Positions 24,632 through 33,201 of a stretch of 64,000 nucleotides of DNA are shown here, piece after piece. The stretch lies in the NCBI RefSeq assembly GCF_019844075.1, contig NZ_CP081964.1, positions 1,550,001 to 1,614,000 of the forward strand, written 5' to 3'. The stretch is from Curtobacterium sp. TC1. GTDB lineage: Bacteria; Actinomycetota; Actinomycetes; Actinomycetales; Microbacteriaceae. Below the pieces are notes generated by a model that worked only from the letters and a program-made list of their open reading frames with translations, had not been told where the DNA came from and searched no databases. Position numbers and translations under genes: made by a program. How positions within the stretch are numbered: the stretch's first letter is position 1; every line of letters starts with the position of its first letter.

Positions 24632-27600
24632 TCAGGCGAGCAGCGAGCGGATGTCGTCGGCCGTCAGGTCCTCGGCGAACAGTGCGTCGTCGTCGATCAT
24701 CGTGGCGAACAGTTCGGCCTTGCGCGCGGCGAGGGCGAGGACCTTCTCCTCGATGGTGTCCTCGGCGATGAAGCGCTGCACACTGACCGACCGGGTCTGC
24801 CCGATGCGGTGGGTGCGGTCGACGGCCTGCGACTCGGCGGCGGGGTTCCACCACGGGTCCAGGACGAACACGGTGTCCGCCTCGGTCAGGGTGAGCCCGA
24901 AGCCGCCGGCCTTCAGCGAGATGAGGAACGCCGGCGCGGTGCCCTGCCGGAAGCGCTCGATGACCTCCGGGCGCTTGCGGGTCGACCCGTCGAGGTACTC
25001 GTAGCCGACACCCCGCTCGTCGAGGGCGTCCGACACCATCCGCAGGAACGACGTGAACTGGCTGAACACCAGGGCGCGGCGGCCCTCGGCGGCGAGCTGT
25101 TCGAGCTCGTCGAGCAGCAGGTCGAGCTTTGCGGAGGGGATCGGCGTCGACGGAGACGTGACGTCCGGATCCGCTGAGCCCGAACCGTTCGAGACCAGCG
25201 CGGGCGACAGCGCGAGCATCCGCAGGAGCGTCAGCGACCGGAACACGATCATCCGGTTCTTCGACAGGTCGTCGATGAGGTCGAGGACCTTCAGCCGCTC
25301 GCGGTTGAGCGTGCGCTCGTACAGTTCGCGGTGCGCCGGGTCGAGCGTGACGCGGACGACCTGCTCCTGCTTCGGTGGCAGGTCGGCGGCGACGGCCTGC
25401 TTCGTCCGGCGGAGCATGAGCGGCCGGATCCGACGCCGGAGCTTCGCGGTCAGTTGCTGACGGGCCTCGCCCCGCAGGTCGGGCGAGGCGAGCGGCTTCA
25501 CGTAGTCGTCGCCGAACCGGGTCCACGTGGACAGCAGTCCGGGCGCGACGATGTGGAACAGCGCCCACAGGTCGGTCAGCCCGTTCTCGAGCGGGGTGCC
25601 GGTGATCGCGAACTTCACCGGTGCCTGCAGCTCGGACGCCACCCGGTGGGTCTGCGACTGCGGGTTCTTCACGAACTGCGCCTCGTCGAGCACGAGCGCC
25701 GACCACGGCAGGTCGGTCCACGCCGGGGAGTCGAGCCGGAGCAGCGCGTACGAGGTCACGACGACGTCGGCCTGCGACGCGGTGCGGGCGACGAGCCCGG
25801 GGTCCTTCAGTGACGTCGAGGTGACGGCGGACACCCGCAGTGACGGCGTGAACTTCGCGGCCTCGGCCACCCAGTTGCCGACGACCGAGGTGGGCGCGAC
25901 GACGAGGAACGGCGGCGCCTCGGGGTCTGCTGCACGGCGGGCGGCGACCATCGCGAGCACCTGCAGGGTCTTGCCGAGGCCCATGTCGTCGGCCAGCACC
26001 CCGCCGATGCCGTGCGACGCCAGGAACGACAGCCACGCGTACCCGGCGTGCTGGTACGGCCGCAGTTCGGCGTGCACGGTGTCCGGCACGGGGACGTCGC
26101 CCGGGGGAGTCGCCCCCATCAGCCCCGCGGTGATCTCCTGCCAGCGTTCGTCGTGCGAGGTCTCGTCGGCGAGCAGGTCGAACTCGGTCCACAGCCCGGC
26201 CTGCAGCGGCGTCACCTGGATCGGCTGGTCGGGCTCCCACTCGTCGAGGTCGCGGGCCTCGTCGATGAGTTCCTTGAGCCGGTCGAACGCGGGGTCGGCC
26301 AGTGACAGGTAGGAGTTGTCGACGAGCTTGAGTCGCCGCTGTCGACCCGCGAGTGCGGTGAGCAGCGGCGTGAACGGGATCTGCTTGCCGTTGACACTGA
26401 CGATGATCCCGAGGTCGAACCAGTCGTGCTTGTCCGACGGCATCGTCGTGACGCGGATGTGTGGCCGCCCGCTCAGCCGCTCGTAGTCGAGCCGCTCGCC
26501 CTGCACGACGGTCCGGACGCCGAACGCCGGCAGCTCGGGCAGGAACTCGTTCGCGAACACCGCGACGTCGGCTCCGTCGACGGTGCCGTCCTGGAACCAG
26601 TCCAGTCCGCCACCGGGGCCGGCAGGGCGGACGGGAGGCTCGGCTGCCGTCGCGTCGTCGGCCGGCGCCGTCGACGTGGCCGGGTCCAGGGCTTCGGCCG
26701 CGTCCGCAGGATCGTCGGTGCTGGCGGGATCGTCCGCGGCGCGCAGCCCGGACAGGTCGGGGAGCGGCCCGTGCAGCGAGACCGGGTCCTTGCGGCCGTC
26801 GACGTGCCAGCGCCAGTGCAGGTGCACCCGGTCGTCGGTGCGGGGCGCGCGGGCCGGCTCGAACGTCGCCGTGAGCACGAGCTCGGGCGGCGTGCGCTCG
26901 GGCAGCTCGACCGACCCGTCGGAGCTGACGAGTCCGAGGGCACCGCGCAGTCGGGGGGACCAGTCGGCCAGGAACTCGTCGACCTCGGCCGTCGGCACCG
27001 TGATGCGGGTGCCCTCGAGGAGCATGCGGCGTTGGTCCTCGGGCACGGGCGTCGGGGTCGGTGCGAGTCCGACCGTGAACTCGGGGCTCTCGCGGAACAC
27101 GTACACACCGTGGTCGCCGACCATCCGCGCTGCACCGTGGACGACCGGGCGGCCGTCGAGCACCGCGCTCGCACCGATCACCACGGCGTCGTCGTGCCGG
27201 GCGACGTCGAGCAGCACCTGGGCCTGCTCGCCGAGGACCGCGCCACCCTCGCGCTTGCCGGTCACGAAGGCGATGCCGAGCGCCGACGCCTGCCGGAGCA
27301 ACGGCCACAGCAGCGGACTGCGGAAGTCGTCGAGGTGGAGCCAGTCGCTCTCGCCGGGCAGCCCAGCGAGCTGCCCGGCGCGGTGCAGGGCCGCGAGCTG
27401 CATGAACCACCCGTGCTGCTCGGCGCCGAGGCCAAGGCGGTTCTGCGAGTAGGGGAGCGTGCCCCAGGTCAGCTGCCCGCGCACCCAGTTGCCGGCGTCG
27501 CTCCGGGTCACCGGCCGGACCCCGAGCCGCACGCTGCGGGACGGCGCCGGCAGGGCGCGCCCGGCGGCCCGGGCTCGGGCCGCGAGCGCAGCGGGGACCG

Positions 27601-28048
27601 CGTCACGCAACTCGAACTGCAGACCCATGCGGGTGCTCTGCGGGGTGACCGCCTGCGCGTCGTCACCGGCGAGGCGGGCGAGGTCGTGCCTCCAGTCCGA
27701 GGGCGGCGGAGCCGGCGCTTCCGGACGCGGGCCGGCGTTCGCGGCCAGGGCGCGGGCGTTGATGGTGAGCAGCGCAGCGGCGACGTGCTTGCAGTCCCCG
27801 CCGAGGGGGCAGCTGCACGTGCTGCGGACCGGCCGGATGAAGTCGCCGCGGGCCACGGTCATGTCGATGCGGCACGCGTAGGGGTCGTCGGCGGTGCCGG
27901 ACACGGTCGCCGTGACGGTGCCGTCGTCGGCGTTCCAGACGGCGTCGTCGACCAGGCCCGCGCGGACGACGTCGCGCGCGCGACCGAAGGTCTGCGGCCC
28001 GACGAAGCGGATGACGTCGACGGCGTCGATCATCGGGGCTGCTGGCAC
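24632..28048 (-). CDS. SNF2-family helicase with SWIM zinc finger
   Basis: A large Swi2/Snf2 ATPase, 1138 residues from GTG 28048 or 1133 from the ATG 15 bp downstream; neither has a clear ribosome site. A SWIM finger (Cys78-x-Cys80-x5-Cys86-x-His88) lies near the N-terminus, followed by about 550 residues of HepA-associated sequence. The motor motifs are LADDMGLGKTLQVLAM, VVTSYALL, LDEAQFVKNP, ALVFSQFTSFLRM and VDRTHRIGQ. All are intact. Such bacterial proteins probably remodel protein-DNA complexes in repair or transcription. The gene stands alone, convergent with the aldo/keto reductase. Confidence 0.93.
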   Translation of the reverse strand: MPAAPMIDAVDVIRFVGPQTFGRARDVVRAGLVDDAVWNADDGTVTATVSGTADDPYACRIDMTVARGDFIRPVRSTCSCPLGGDCKHVAAALLTINARALAANAGPRPEAPAPPPSDWRHDLARLAGDDAQAVTPQSTRMGLQFELRDAVPAALAARARAAGRALPAPSRSVRLGVRPVTRSDAGNWVRGQLTWGTLPYSQNRLGLGAEQHGWFMQLAALHRAGQLAGLPGESDWLHLDDFRSPLLWPLLRQASALGIAFVTGKREGGAVLGEQAQVLLDVARHDDAVVIGASAVLDGRPVVHGAARMVGDHGVYVFRESPEFTVGLAPTPTPVPEDQRRMLLEGTRITVPTAEVDEFLADWSPRLRGALGLVSSDGSVELPERTPPELVLTATFEPARAPRTDDRVHLHWRWHVDGRKDPVSLHGPLPDLSGLRAADDPASTDDPADAAEALDPATSTAPADDATAAEPPVRPAGPGGGLDWFQDGTVDGADVAVFANEFLPELPAFGVRTVVQGERLDYERLSGRPHIRVTTMPSDKHDWFDLGIIVSVNGKQIPFTPLLTALAGRQRRLKLVDNSYLSLADPAFDRLKELIDEARDLDEWEPDQPIQVTPLQAGLWTEFDLLADETSHDERWQEITAGLMGATPPGDVPVPDTVHAELRPYQHAGYAWLSFLASHGIGGVLADDMGLGKTLQVLAMVAARRAADPEAPPFLVVAPTSVVGNWVAEAAKFTPSLRVSAVTSTSLKDPGLVARTASQADVVVTSYALLRLDSPAWTDLPWSALVLDEAQFVKNPQSQTHRVASELQAPVKFAITGTPLENGLTDLWALFHIVAPGLLSTWTRFGDDYVKPLASPDLRGEARQQLTAKLRRRIRPLMLRRTKQAVAADLPPKQEQVVRVTLDPAHRELYERTLNRERLKVLDLIDDLSKNRMIVFRSLTLLRMLALSPALVSNGSGSADPDVTSPSTPIPSAKLDLLLDELEQLAAEGRRALVFSQFTSFLRMVSDALDERGVGYEYLDGSTRKRPEVIERFRQGTAPAFLISLKAGGFGLTLTEADTVFVLDPWWNPAAESQAVDRTHRIGQTRSVSVQRFIAEDTIEEKVLALAARKAELFATMIDDDALFAEDLTADDIRSLLA

Positions 28049-28131
28049 GGGTCAATCGTGCCAGGTGCCACCGACGTCCGTTGCTACGGTGGAACCGCGC
28101 CGGAGCGGCGCACCACGACAGGGGGAACACC

Positions 28132-28689
28132 ATGGGGACGAACCGACGGATCGGCATGCTGCTCGCGGGAGCGGCGCTCGTGACCACTGCGCTCGCGGGG
28201 TGCGCGTCCGGAGGGACGGACGGGTCCGGTGACGCGGGACCGACACCGACCGAGACCACCGCGGCGACGACGCCGGGGACCGCATCCTGCGACCTCGTCA
28301 CCGGCCGCGGCAGCGTGACGCTCGAGGAGACTGCCGACGCGTACCGCATCGAGTGGACGGGTGTCCCCGTCGACTCGGACGACAACCGCACCACCTACGA
28401 GGTGCAGCTCGGCAACGACGAGATGCAGGGCGGCGTCGACCTGTACATCGAGTACGACACCGTCACCGGCACCACGTACGGCGTCATGCCGCAGGGATCG
28501 AACGACGTCGACCCGATCGACGGTGAACCCGAGACTTCGGGGGACACGATCGTCGGGACGTTCCCGAAGGACGACGCACTCACCCCGACCTGGTGGTCGC
28601 CGAAGTACACCGTCATCGACGACTCCGGCGCGACCTCGACCGTGTGCACCGACGACGGCCAGGTCATGGACTACGAGCCCCTGTCGTAG
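28132..28689 (+). CDS. Lipoprotein of unknown function
   Basis: 185 residues from ATG 28132 behind AGGGGGAA. The signal peptide ends in lipobox LAGC (Cys24), then a Gly/Thr-rich linker. The mature domain is acidic, rich in Asp/Thr/Tyr and apparently all-beta, with two cysteines (SCDLV near residue 52 and TVCTDD near the end) probably joined in a disulfide. No family is recognised. It is divergent from the SNF2 gene with an 83-bp gap. Confidence 0.75.
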   Translation: MGTNRRIGMLLAGAALVTTALAGCASGGTDGSGDAGPTPTETTAATTPGTASCDLVTGRGSVTLEETADAYRIEWTGVPVDSDDNRTTYEVQLGNDEMQGGVDLYIEYDTVTGTTYGVMPQGSNDVDPIDGEPETSGDTIVGTFPKDDALTPTWWSPKYTVIDDSGATSTVCTDDGQVMDYEPLS

Positions 28690-28778
28690 CGGACCCGAAC
28701 GGCACACATCGGACGGGGCTACCGTCTGTGTGGACGGGCGACGACTGCTCGCCGCTCTCCACTCGATTGGACACGCTC

Positions 28779-28976
28779 ATGCCGGACCGCTTGCGGTGGG
28801 TGCACGATTCTGCAGACCACTGGAACGTGTGGCTGGGTTCCGAGGTCGTCTGCGACGTCACCCGGACCGACCAGTTCACCGTCGGTTCGCCCGACAATTC
28901 GATCGCCGGGGCGCACTCGTCGCTCGAGAGCGCTGCGGCGCAGGTGCAGGGCTGGGTACGCTGGAGCGGACGCTAG
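28779..28976 (+). CDS. Small tryptophan-rich hypothetical protein
   Basis: 65 residues from ATG 28779, with protein-like composition (four Trp, acidic, no low complexity). Its TAG stop at 28974-28976 overlaps the opposite-strand stop of the amino acid permease (CTAG shared), so the two genes converge with no gap. An in-frame GTG 48 bp upstream could be an alternative start. No family is recognised. Confidence 0.5.
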   Translation: MPDRLRWVHDSADHWNVWLGSEVVCDVTRTDQFTVGSPDNSIAGAHSSLESAAAQVQGWVRWSGR

Positions 28977-30406
28977 GCCGACCGCTTCTCGGTGTTCCCG
29001 GGCTCGGCTGCCGCCAGCTTGCTGTGCTTCCGCGAGTACCCGAAGTACACGCCCAGGCCGATCGCGAACCAGATCGCGAACCGCACCCACGTCTCCCACT
29101 GCAGGAACGTCACGAGCCACAGCGACGCGATGACGCCGATGACCGGGATGACCGGCATGAACGGCAGCGTGAACTGGCGGTCGAGGTCGGGCTGCCGGTA
29201 GCGGAGCACGATCACGGCGGAGCAGACCACCACGAACGCGAGCAGGATGCCGATGTTCGTGAGCTCGGCCACGACGCCGATCGGCAGGACGCCCGCGAGG
29301 ATCGCCGACGCGATGCCGAGGATCCAGGTCACGCGGGTCGGGACGTGGCGCTTCGGGTCGGTCTTCGCGAACCACTTCGGCATGAGGCCGTCGCGGCTCA
29401 TCGAGAACCAGACACGGCTGGCGCCGAGCATGAAGGTGACGAGCACCGTGACGATGCCGACGATGGCGCCGATCGCGATGACGTTCGCGACCCCGCCGAG
29501 CCCGACCGAGGCGAACGCCGACGAGAAGCCCGAAGCCGGGTCGATGTCGGTGTACTTCTGCATGCCGGTCAGCACGAGGGTCGCCAGCACGTACAGGACC
29601 ATCGAGATGCCGAGCGACAGCAGGATCGCCTTCGGCATGTGCTTGCGGGCGTCGGTCGACTCCTCGGCCGCGGTGGACATGGCGTCGTAGCCGAACACCG
29701 CGAAGAACACCGTCGCGGCACCGGTCATCACGCCGCCGAAGCCGAACGGGAAGTACGGGGAGTAGTTCGCGCTGTTGATGTGGAACACACCGAGCACGAC
29801 GATGAGCACGACGAGCGCCACCTTGATGCCGACGGCCACGAACTCGAACCGGGCGGCGCTGCGGATGCCCCGGGTGAGGACGAACGCGGTGACGAGGCAC
29901 AGGATGATCGCGAAGACGTCGATCACGTGGCCGTCGCCGGTGCCGGGTGCGCCGAGCATCCAGGCGGGCAGGTCGATGCCGAACTGGCCCACCAGGAAGC
30001 CGACGTACCCCGAGATGCCGATCGCGACCACTGCCACGATCGCGGTGTACTCGAGCAGCAGGTCCCAGCCGATGAACCACCCGACGATCTCGCCGAGGAC
30101 CGCGTAGCCGTACGTGTACGCACTGCCGGCCTTCGGGATCAGGCCGGCGAACTCGGCGTACGACAGTGCTGCGGCGGCACTCGCGACGCCGGCGACCAGG
30201 AAGCTGATGAGGACCGCGGGACCGGCGACACCGTTCGCCACGGTGCCGGCGAGGGTGAAGATCCCCGCGCCGATGATGCCGCCGATGCCGATCGCGGTGA
30301 GCTGCCAGAGGCCGAGGTGCCGTTTCAGGCCACCCTCGGCTCCGGTGTCGTCATCGATCGTCTCGATGGGCTTCCGTCGGAAGAGCGTGCGTGTCGTCGT
30401 CGTCAC
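28973..30406 (-). CDS. APC-superfamily amino acid permease (CAT/YfnA-like)
   Basis: A 477-residue transporter with 12-13 membrane helices. Family landmarks: IGIGGIIGAGIFTLAG in helix 1, the substrate-gripping unwound segment; LSYAEFAGLIPKAGSAYTY; and AVFGYDAMSTAAEESTDARK in helix 6. It belongs to the cationic-amino-acid-transporter branch, which includes broad-range bacterial permeases. The start is GTG 30406 because it begins directly with the TTTTRTLFRRKP tail; a longer frame adds promoter-region sequence. The substrate is not determinable. It converges on a 65-residue gene with overlapping stops. Confidence 0.9.
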   Translation of the reverse strand: MTTTTRTLFRRKPIETIDDDTGAEGGLKRHLGLWQLTAIGIGGIIGAGIFTLAGTVANGVAGPAVLISFLVAGVASAAAALSYAEFAGLIPKAGSAYTYGYAVLGEIVGWFIGWDLLLEYTAIVAVVAIGISGYVGFLVGQFGIDLPAWMLGAPGTGDGHVIDVFAIILCLVTAFVLTRGIRSAARFEFVAVGIKVALVVLIVVLGVFHINSANYSPYFPFGFGGVMTGAATVFFAVFGYDAMSTAAEESTDARKHMPKAILLSLGISMVLYVLATLVLTGMQKYTDIDPASGFSSAFASVGLGGVANVIAIGAIVGIVTVLVTFMLGASRVWFSMSRDGLMPKWFAKTDPKRHVPTRVTWILGIASAILAGVLPIGVVAELTNIGILLAFVVVCSAVIVLRYRQPDLDRQFTLPFMPVIPVIGVIASLWLVTFLQWETWVRFAIWFAIGLGVYFGYSRKHSKLAAAEPGNTEKRSA

Positions 30407-30454
30407 CCGCCCATGGTGCACCTTGCGGCGGCTCCGCGCGCGGCGGTCGGCGGG

Positions 30455-30546
30455 CCGAGACTCGGGCTGAGCGACAGTCCTCGCGCCGCCGGGCCCGTGG
30501 AGTGTCGCTCGCCCCGAGACTCGGGGCCACCCGGCCGAGACTCGGG
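30455..30546. repeat. Palindromic repeat CCGAGACTCGG with a third copy
   Basis: CCGAGACTCGGGCTGAGCGA at 30455 pairs with 30503-30524 (22-bp arms, two mismatches) around a GC-rich loop. A third CCGAGACTCGGG follows at about 30535. The element lies between the divergent permease and the broken DUF427 gene, not between converging ends, so a simple terminator role does not explain it. It may be a dispersed element. Confidence 0.6.
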
Positions 30547-30604
30547 CCCGCCCGCCCGCCCGCTCCGCAGCCCGACCGCAGCCGCGCGGCGTACACATGA
30601 CCTC

Positions 30605-31096
30605 ATGCGCCATCCGAAACGGATCTAACCCGGCCCCGGACAGGAATCGGTCTGGGACTACCCCCGCCCGCCCGCCGTCGAGCCCGTCACCGCCCGCGTC
30701 GTCGTCCGGTTCGGTGGCGCCGTCGTGGCCGACACGACTGACGCGGTGCGGGTCCTGGAGACCTCGCACCCGCCGGTGTACTACCTGCCGATGGCGGACC
30801 TCGACCTCCGGCCCGCCCAGGGGTCGAGCATGTGCGAGTTCAAGGGCCGTGCGCGGTACTTCGACGTGGTCGGCGGGGACGGCGCCGTCGCGAGCCGTGC
30901 CGCGTGGAACTACCCGACGCCCGAGCCCGGCTACGAATCGCTCCGGGACCGCGTCGCGATCTACCCGTCGGCGATGGACTCGTGCGAGGTCGGCGGCGAG
31001 GTCGTGCAGTCGCAGGACGGCGACTTCTACGGCGGCTGGATCACGTCGGACGTCGTCGGACCGTTCAAGGGGGCGCCGGGCACGCTCGGCTGGTGA
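30605..31096 (+). pseudogene. DUF427 protein gene interrupted by an in-frame TAA at codon 8
   Basis: From ATG 30605 the frame reads RHPKRI, TAA at 30626-30628, then continues uninterrupted as PGPGQESVWDYPRPPAVEP and on to VRVLETSHPPVYYLP and EFKGRARYFDV. The block after the stop is the conserved DUF427 N-terminal core, so the stop lies inside the expected protein. The next usable start, GTG 30725, would give 123 residues lacking that core. Either the gene is freshly inactivated, translation starts shorter, or there is a sequencing error. The family's function is unknown. Confidence 0.65.
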
Positions 31097-31121
31097 CCCG
31101 TCGCTCCGCGGGTGAACCGCG

Positions 31122-31457
31122 TCAGCGGTTCGCGTAGGGCGACCAGAACGGCGGCGGGAACGCGCCGGCGGTCGCGATGACCAACAACTGCCAGACGATC
31201 ATGACCAGCCCGACCGCACCGATGACGATGCCGATCCACGCCCAGACCTGCACCGCCCGGCGACGGCGGCCGGCGATCGTGATCGCGCGCCAGCCGCTCA
31301 GCACACAGACGATGCCGAACGCGGCGCCGAGCAGGACGTGCCGGACCGTGCCCTGCGCCGGCACGATGATGCCGAGGTAGAACGCGACCGGTCCGAGCAG
31401 CACGGCGAAGGTCGCGGGGGCTGCTGGCGGTTCGTGGTCCCGAGCGGGTGCTCCCAT
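31122..31457 (-). CDS. Small membrane protein, three predicted helices
   Basis: 111 residues from ATG 31457, with hydrophobic stretches FAVLLGPVAFYLGIIVPAQG, VLLGAAFGIVCVLSGW and VWAWIGIVIGAVGLVMIVWQ. The C-terminus is aromatic (FPPPFWSPYANR). No family is recognised with confidence; it resembles short DUF-type membrane proteins of Microbacteriaceae. It converges on the DUF427 remnant with a 7-bp-arm hairpin GAACCGC-GTCA-GCGGTTC at 31114-31131 over the shared 3' ends. Confidence 0.68.
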   Translation of the reverse strand: MGAPARDHEPPAAPATFAVLLGPVAFYLGIIVPAQGTVRHVLLGAAFGIVCVLSGWRAITIAGRRRRAVQVWAWIGIVIGAVGLVMIVWQLLVIATAGAFPPPFWSPYANR

Positions 31458-31533
31458 GCGTCTGAATCTACCGAGCGGGCCGCGTTCCGTACACGCCCGA
31501 GCGCCGTCGTCCGGGAGCGGGCACCATGGAGGC

Positions 31534-31914
31534 ATGCGTTCCTTCCTCCGCGTCCTGCTCGGCCTGGCGCTCGTGTTCGCCGGCACGAGCCACCTCACCT
31601 TCGCGCGCAAGGAGTTCACGGCCCAGGTGCCGGAGTTCGTGCCGTTGTCGGAGGACACGACCGTGCTGGCCTCGGGTGTCGCGGAGATCACCCTCGGTTC
31701 GGCGCTCGTCCTCGCTCCGAAGCCGGCTCGGCGTTTCGTCGGTTCCGTCGCTGCGCTGTTCTTCACGGTGATCTTCCCGGGCAACCTGTCGCAGTGGGTG
31801 AACCGCCGCGACGCCTTCGGTCTCGACAGCGACGAGAAGCGGGTCGCGCGCCTGTTCGGTCAGCCGCTCCTCATCGCTGCTGCCCTCTGGTCCACGCGCG
31901 GTCGGCGGTCCTGA
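31534..31914 (+). CDS. DoxX-family membrane protein
   Basis: 126 residues, four predicted helices. The opening VLLGLALVFAGTSHLTFARK fits the DoxX pattern, with the conserved F-A-G...H-L region, followed by ALFFTVIFPGNLSQWVN. DoxX proteins are associated with redox or thiosulfate/quinone chemistry and oxidative-stress complexes, but most members are uncharacterised. ATG 31534 lies 3 bp after a GGAGG motif, a tight ribosome-site spacing. Its TGA overlaps the ATG of the next membrane gene, indicating a coupled pair. Confidence 0.8.
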   Translation: MRSFLRVLLGLALVFAGTSHLTFARKEFTAQVPEFVPLSEDTTVLASGVAEITLGSALVLAPKPARRFVGSVAALFFTVIFPGNLSQWVNRRDAFGLDSDEKRVARLFGQPLLIAAALWSTRGRRS

Positions 31915-32399
31915 TGGACGCGCCCGCCCGGTCGTCCGGCCCGGCCGACGTCGGGTCGAGTCCGGAGTCGGTCCGAGGGTCGGTTCCGGGTTCGGCTCTC
32001 GATCCGCTCGGGTCGGCTCCGGCACGGTTCGGACGGGAGGCCCGCCACCCGTTGGCAGGACGCCGCCGCGTCGCTGACATGGTCGCCTCCATCGCCCTGC
32101 TCGTCGTGCTGACGCTCGAAGCGTTGGCAGCGGGGTGGGGCATCAAGCTCATGTCGTTGGCGTTCGTGTCGTGCGCGGCCCCGGGGAACACCTGCAACGT
32201 GGGGCTGGGCGACTCGGTCGTGACCGTCGGGCCGATACTGATCGCGCTGGTGCTGGTCGCCTCGATCGTGGTGTGCATCCTGCGGCTGGTGCGGCGTCGG
32301 CTGGCGTGGCCGGTCGTGCTCGTCGGGATGGCCGCCGTCGTCGCGGTGTTCTTCGCGGCGCTGCTGCTCATCGAGAGCTCGGTGACGCACGGCATCTGA
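31914..32399 (+). CDS. Membrane protein coupled to DoxX gene
   Basis: 161 residues if started at ATG 31914, which overlaps the DoxX stop as TGATG. A Pro/Ser/Gly-rich, probably disordered 55-residue leader is followed by three helices (MVASIALLVVLTLEALAAGW, VGPILIALVLVASIVVCILR, PVVLVGMAAVVAVFFAALLL). An extracytoplasmic loop carries two cysteines (SCAAPGNTC). A shorter form from the internal ATG at 32079 would drop the leader. No family is recognised; the context suggests it works with the DoxX protein. Confidence 0.65.
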   Translation: MDAPARSSGPADVGSSPESVRGSVPGSALDPLGSAPARFGREARHPLAGRRRVADMVASIALLVVLTLEALAAGWGIKLMSLAFVSCAAPGNTCNVGLGDSVVTVGPILIALVLVASIVVCILRLVRRRLAWPVVLVGMAAVVAVFFAALLLIESSVTHGI

Positions 32400-32412
32400 G
32401 CGGCGCTGCCGT

Positions 32413-32572
32413 CCCGAGGTTCCGAGGCTTCCCGAGTCGTCCCGAGTCGTCCCGAGTCGTCCCGAGGTTCCGAGTCGTCCCGAGGTTCCGAAATCTCGGC
32501 ATGTCGGCGTCCCATTCGTCGAGGTCTGGAACCTCGGCGATCATCAGGCGGCATGTCGTGGAACCTCGGCGA
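32413..32572. repeat. Mosaic of short direct and inverted repeats in a gene-free gap
   Basis: The gap 32400-32741 has no convincing gene. It contains CCCGAGTCGT three times in tandem (32431-32460), CCCGAGGTTCCGAG-type units on both sides, and GGAACCTCGGCGA twice (32528-32540, 32560-32572), which is the inverted form of CCGAGGTTCC. GGCATGTCG and AGGTCTGGA also recur. The dyads could form alternative hairpins. From 32573 to 32741 I see only probable promoter/leader sequence for the next gene. Confidence 0.7.
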
Positions 32573-32741
32573 GCCGGTCAGGTCTGGACTGAAGCCCCGT
32601 CCAACGTCGTTATCGCGCTGGCCGAAGTCGGACGGCCCGCGGCCTCAAGGTCGTCCTCCACAGGTGACTGCGGCGGCGAGGTTGTCCACAGATGCACACG
32701 ATGGTCGTCGGTGAGCGGGTGGTGTTCGCGACGCTGGAGGC

Positions 32742-33173
32742 ATGCCTGACACCGACACCCTCGACCGCCTGATCCGAACCCCTGTCCGTACCGACGACGA
32801 CGTCGTCCAACTCGTCGCCGCCCTGGTCGACCGCCCGGTGCGTCGGCAGTGCTGGGTGGTGTTCCTCGACGAACGCGGGATGTCGATCCCGTTCCTGCTG
32901 CCCATCGCCGACCTGCCGTACCAGCCGGACGAGCACGTCAACGACTTCGCGTCGTTGATCTCCGAGATCGTCGGGCAGCTCGGCGCGGTCGACGTGGTGC
33001 TCGCGTGGGAGCGGCCCGGCGTCGACCGGGTGCACCCGGTCGACTGGGAGTGGGTCGACGCGTGCGCCTGCGCCCTCGACGAGCACGCGATCCGGCTGCG
33101 CGCCCAGGTGATCGTCCACGACGGCGGCGCCGCGATGATCGAACTCGACGAGCACGACCAGGAAGCGGCATGA
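32742..33173 (+). CDS. Conserved-looking hypothetical protein
   Basis: 143 residues, acidic (multiple DDD/EHDQE), apparently cytoplasmic with mixed alpha/beta pattern. Notable segments are RRQCWVVFLDERGMSIPFLLPI and VDVVLAWERPGVDRVHPVDW. ATG 32742 has GGAGG only 1 bp upstream, too close for an ordinary ribosome site, so translation may begin elsewhere. Codon pattern and third-position GC look like a real gene. No family can be named. It converges on the lysozyme-like gene with a 28-bp gap. Confidence 0.65.
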   Translation: MPDTDTLDRLIRTPVRTDDDVVQLVAALVDRPVRRQCWVVFLDERGMSIPFLLPIADLPYQPDEHVNDFASLISEIVGQLGAVDVVLAWERPGVDRVHPVDWEWVDACACALDEHAIRLRAQVIVHDGGAAMIELDEHDQEAA

Positions 33174-33201
33174 CCGTCGGGCCCGGTCGTCTCGTGACCG
33201 G

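Noticed and set aside
28361..30628. Long plus-strand frame rich in His/Asp/Glu opposite the amino acid permease
   Set aside because: Repetitive charged composition is a mirror of transmembrane codons; the opposite strand encodes a clear APC permease.
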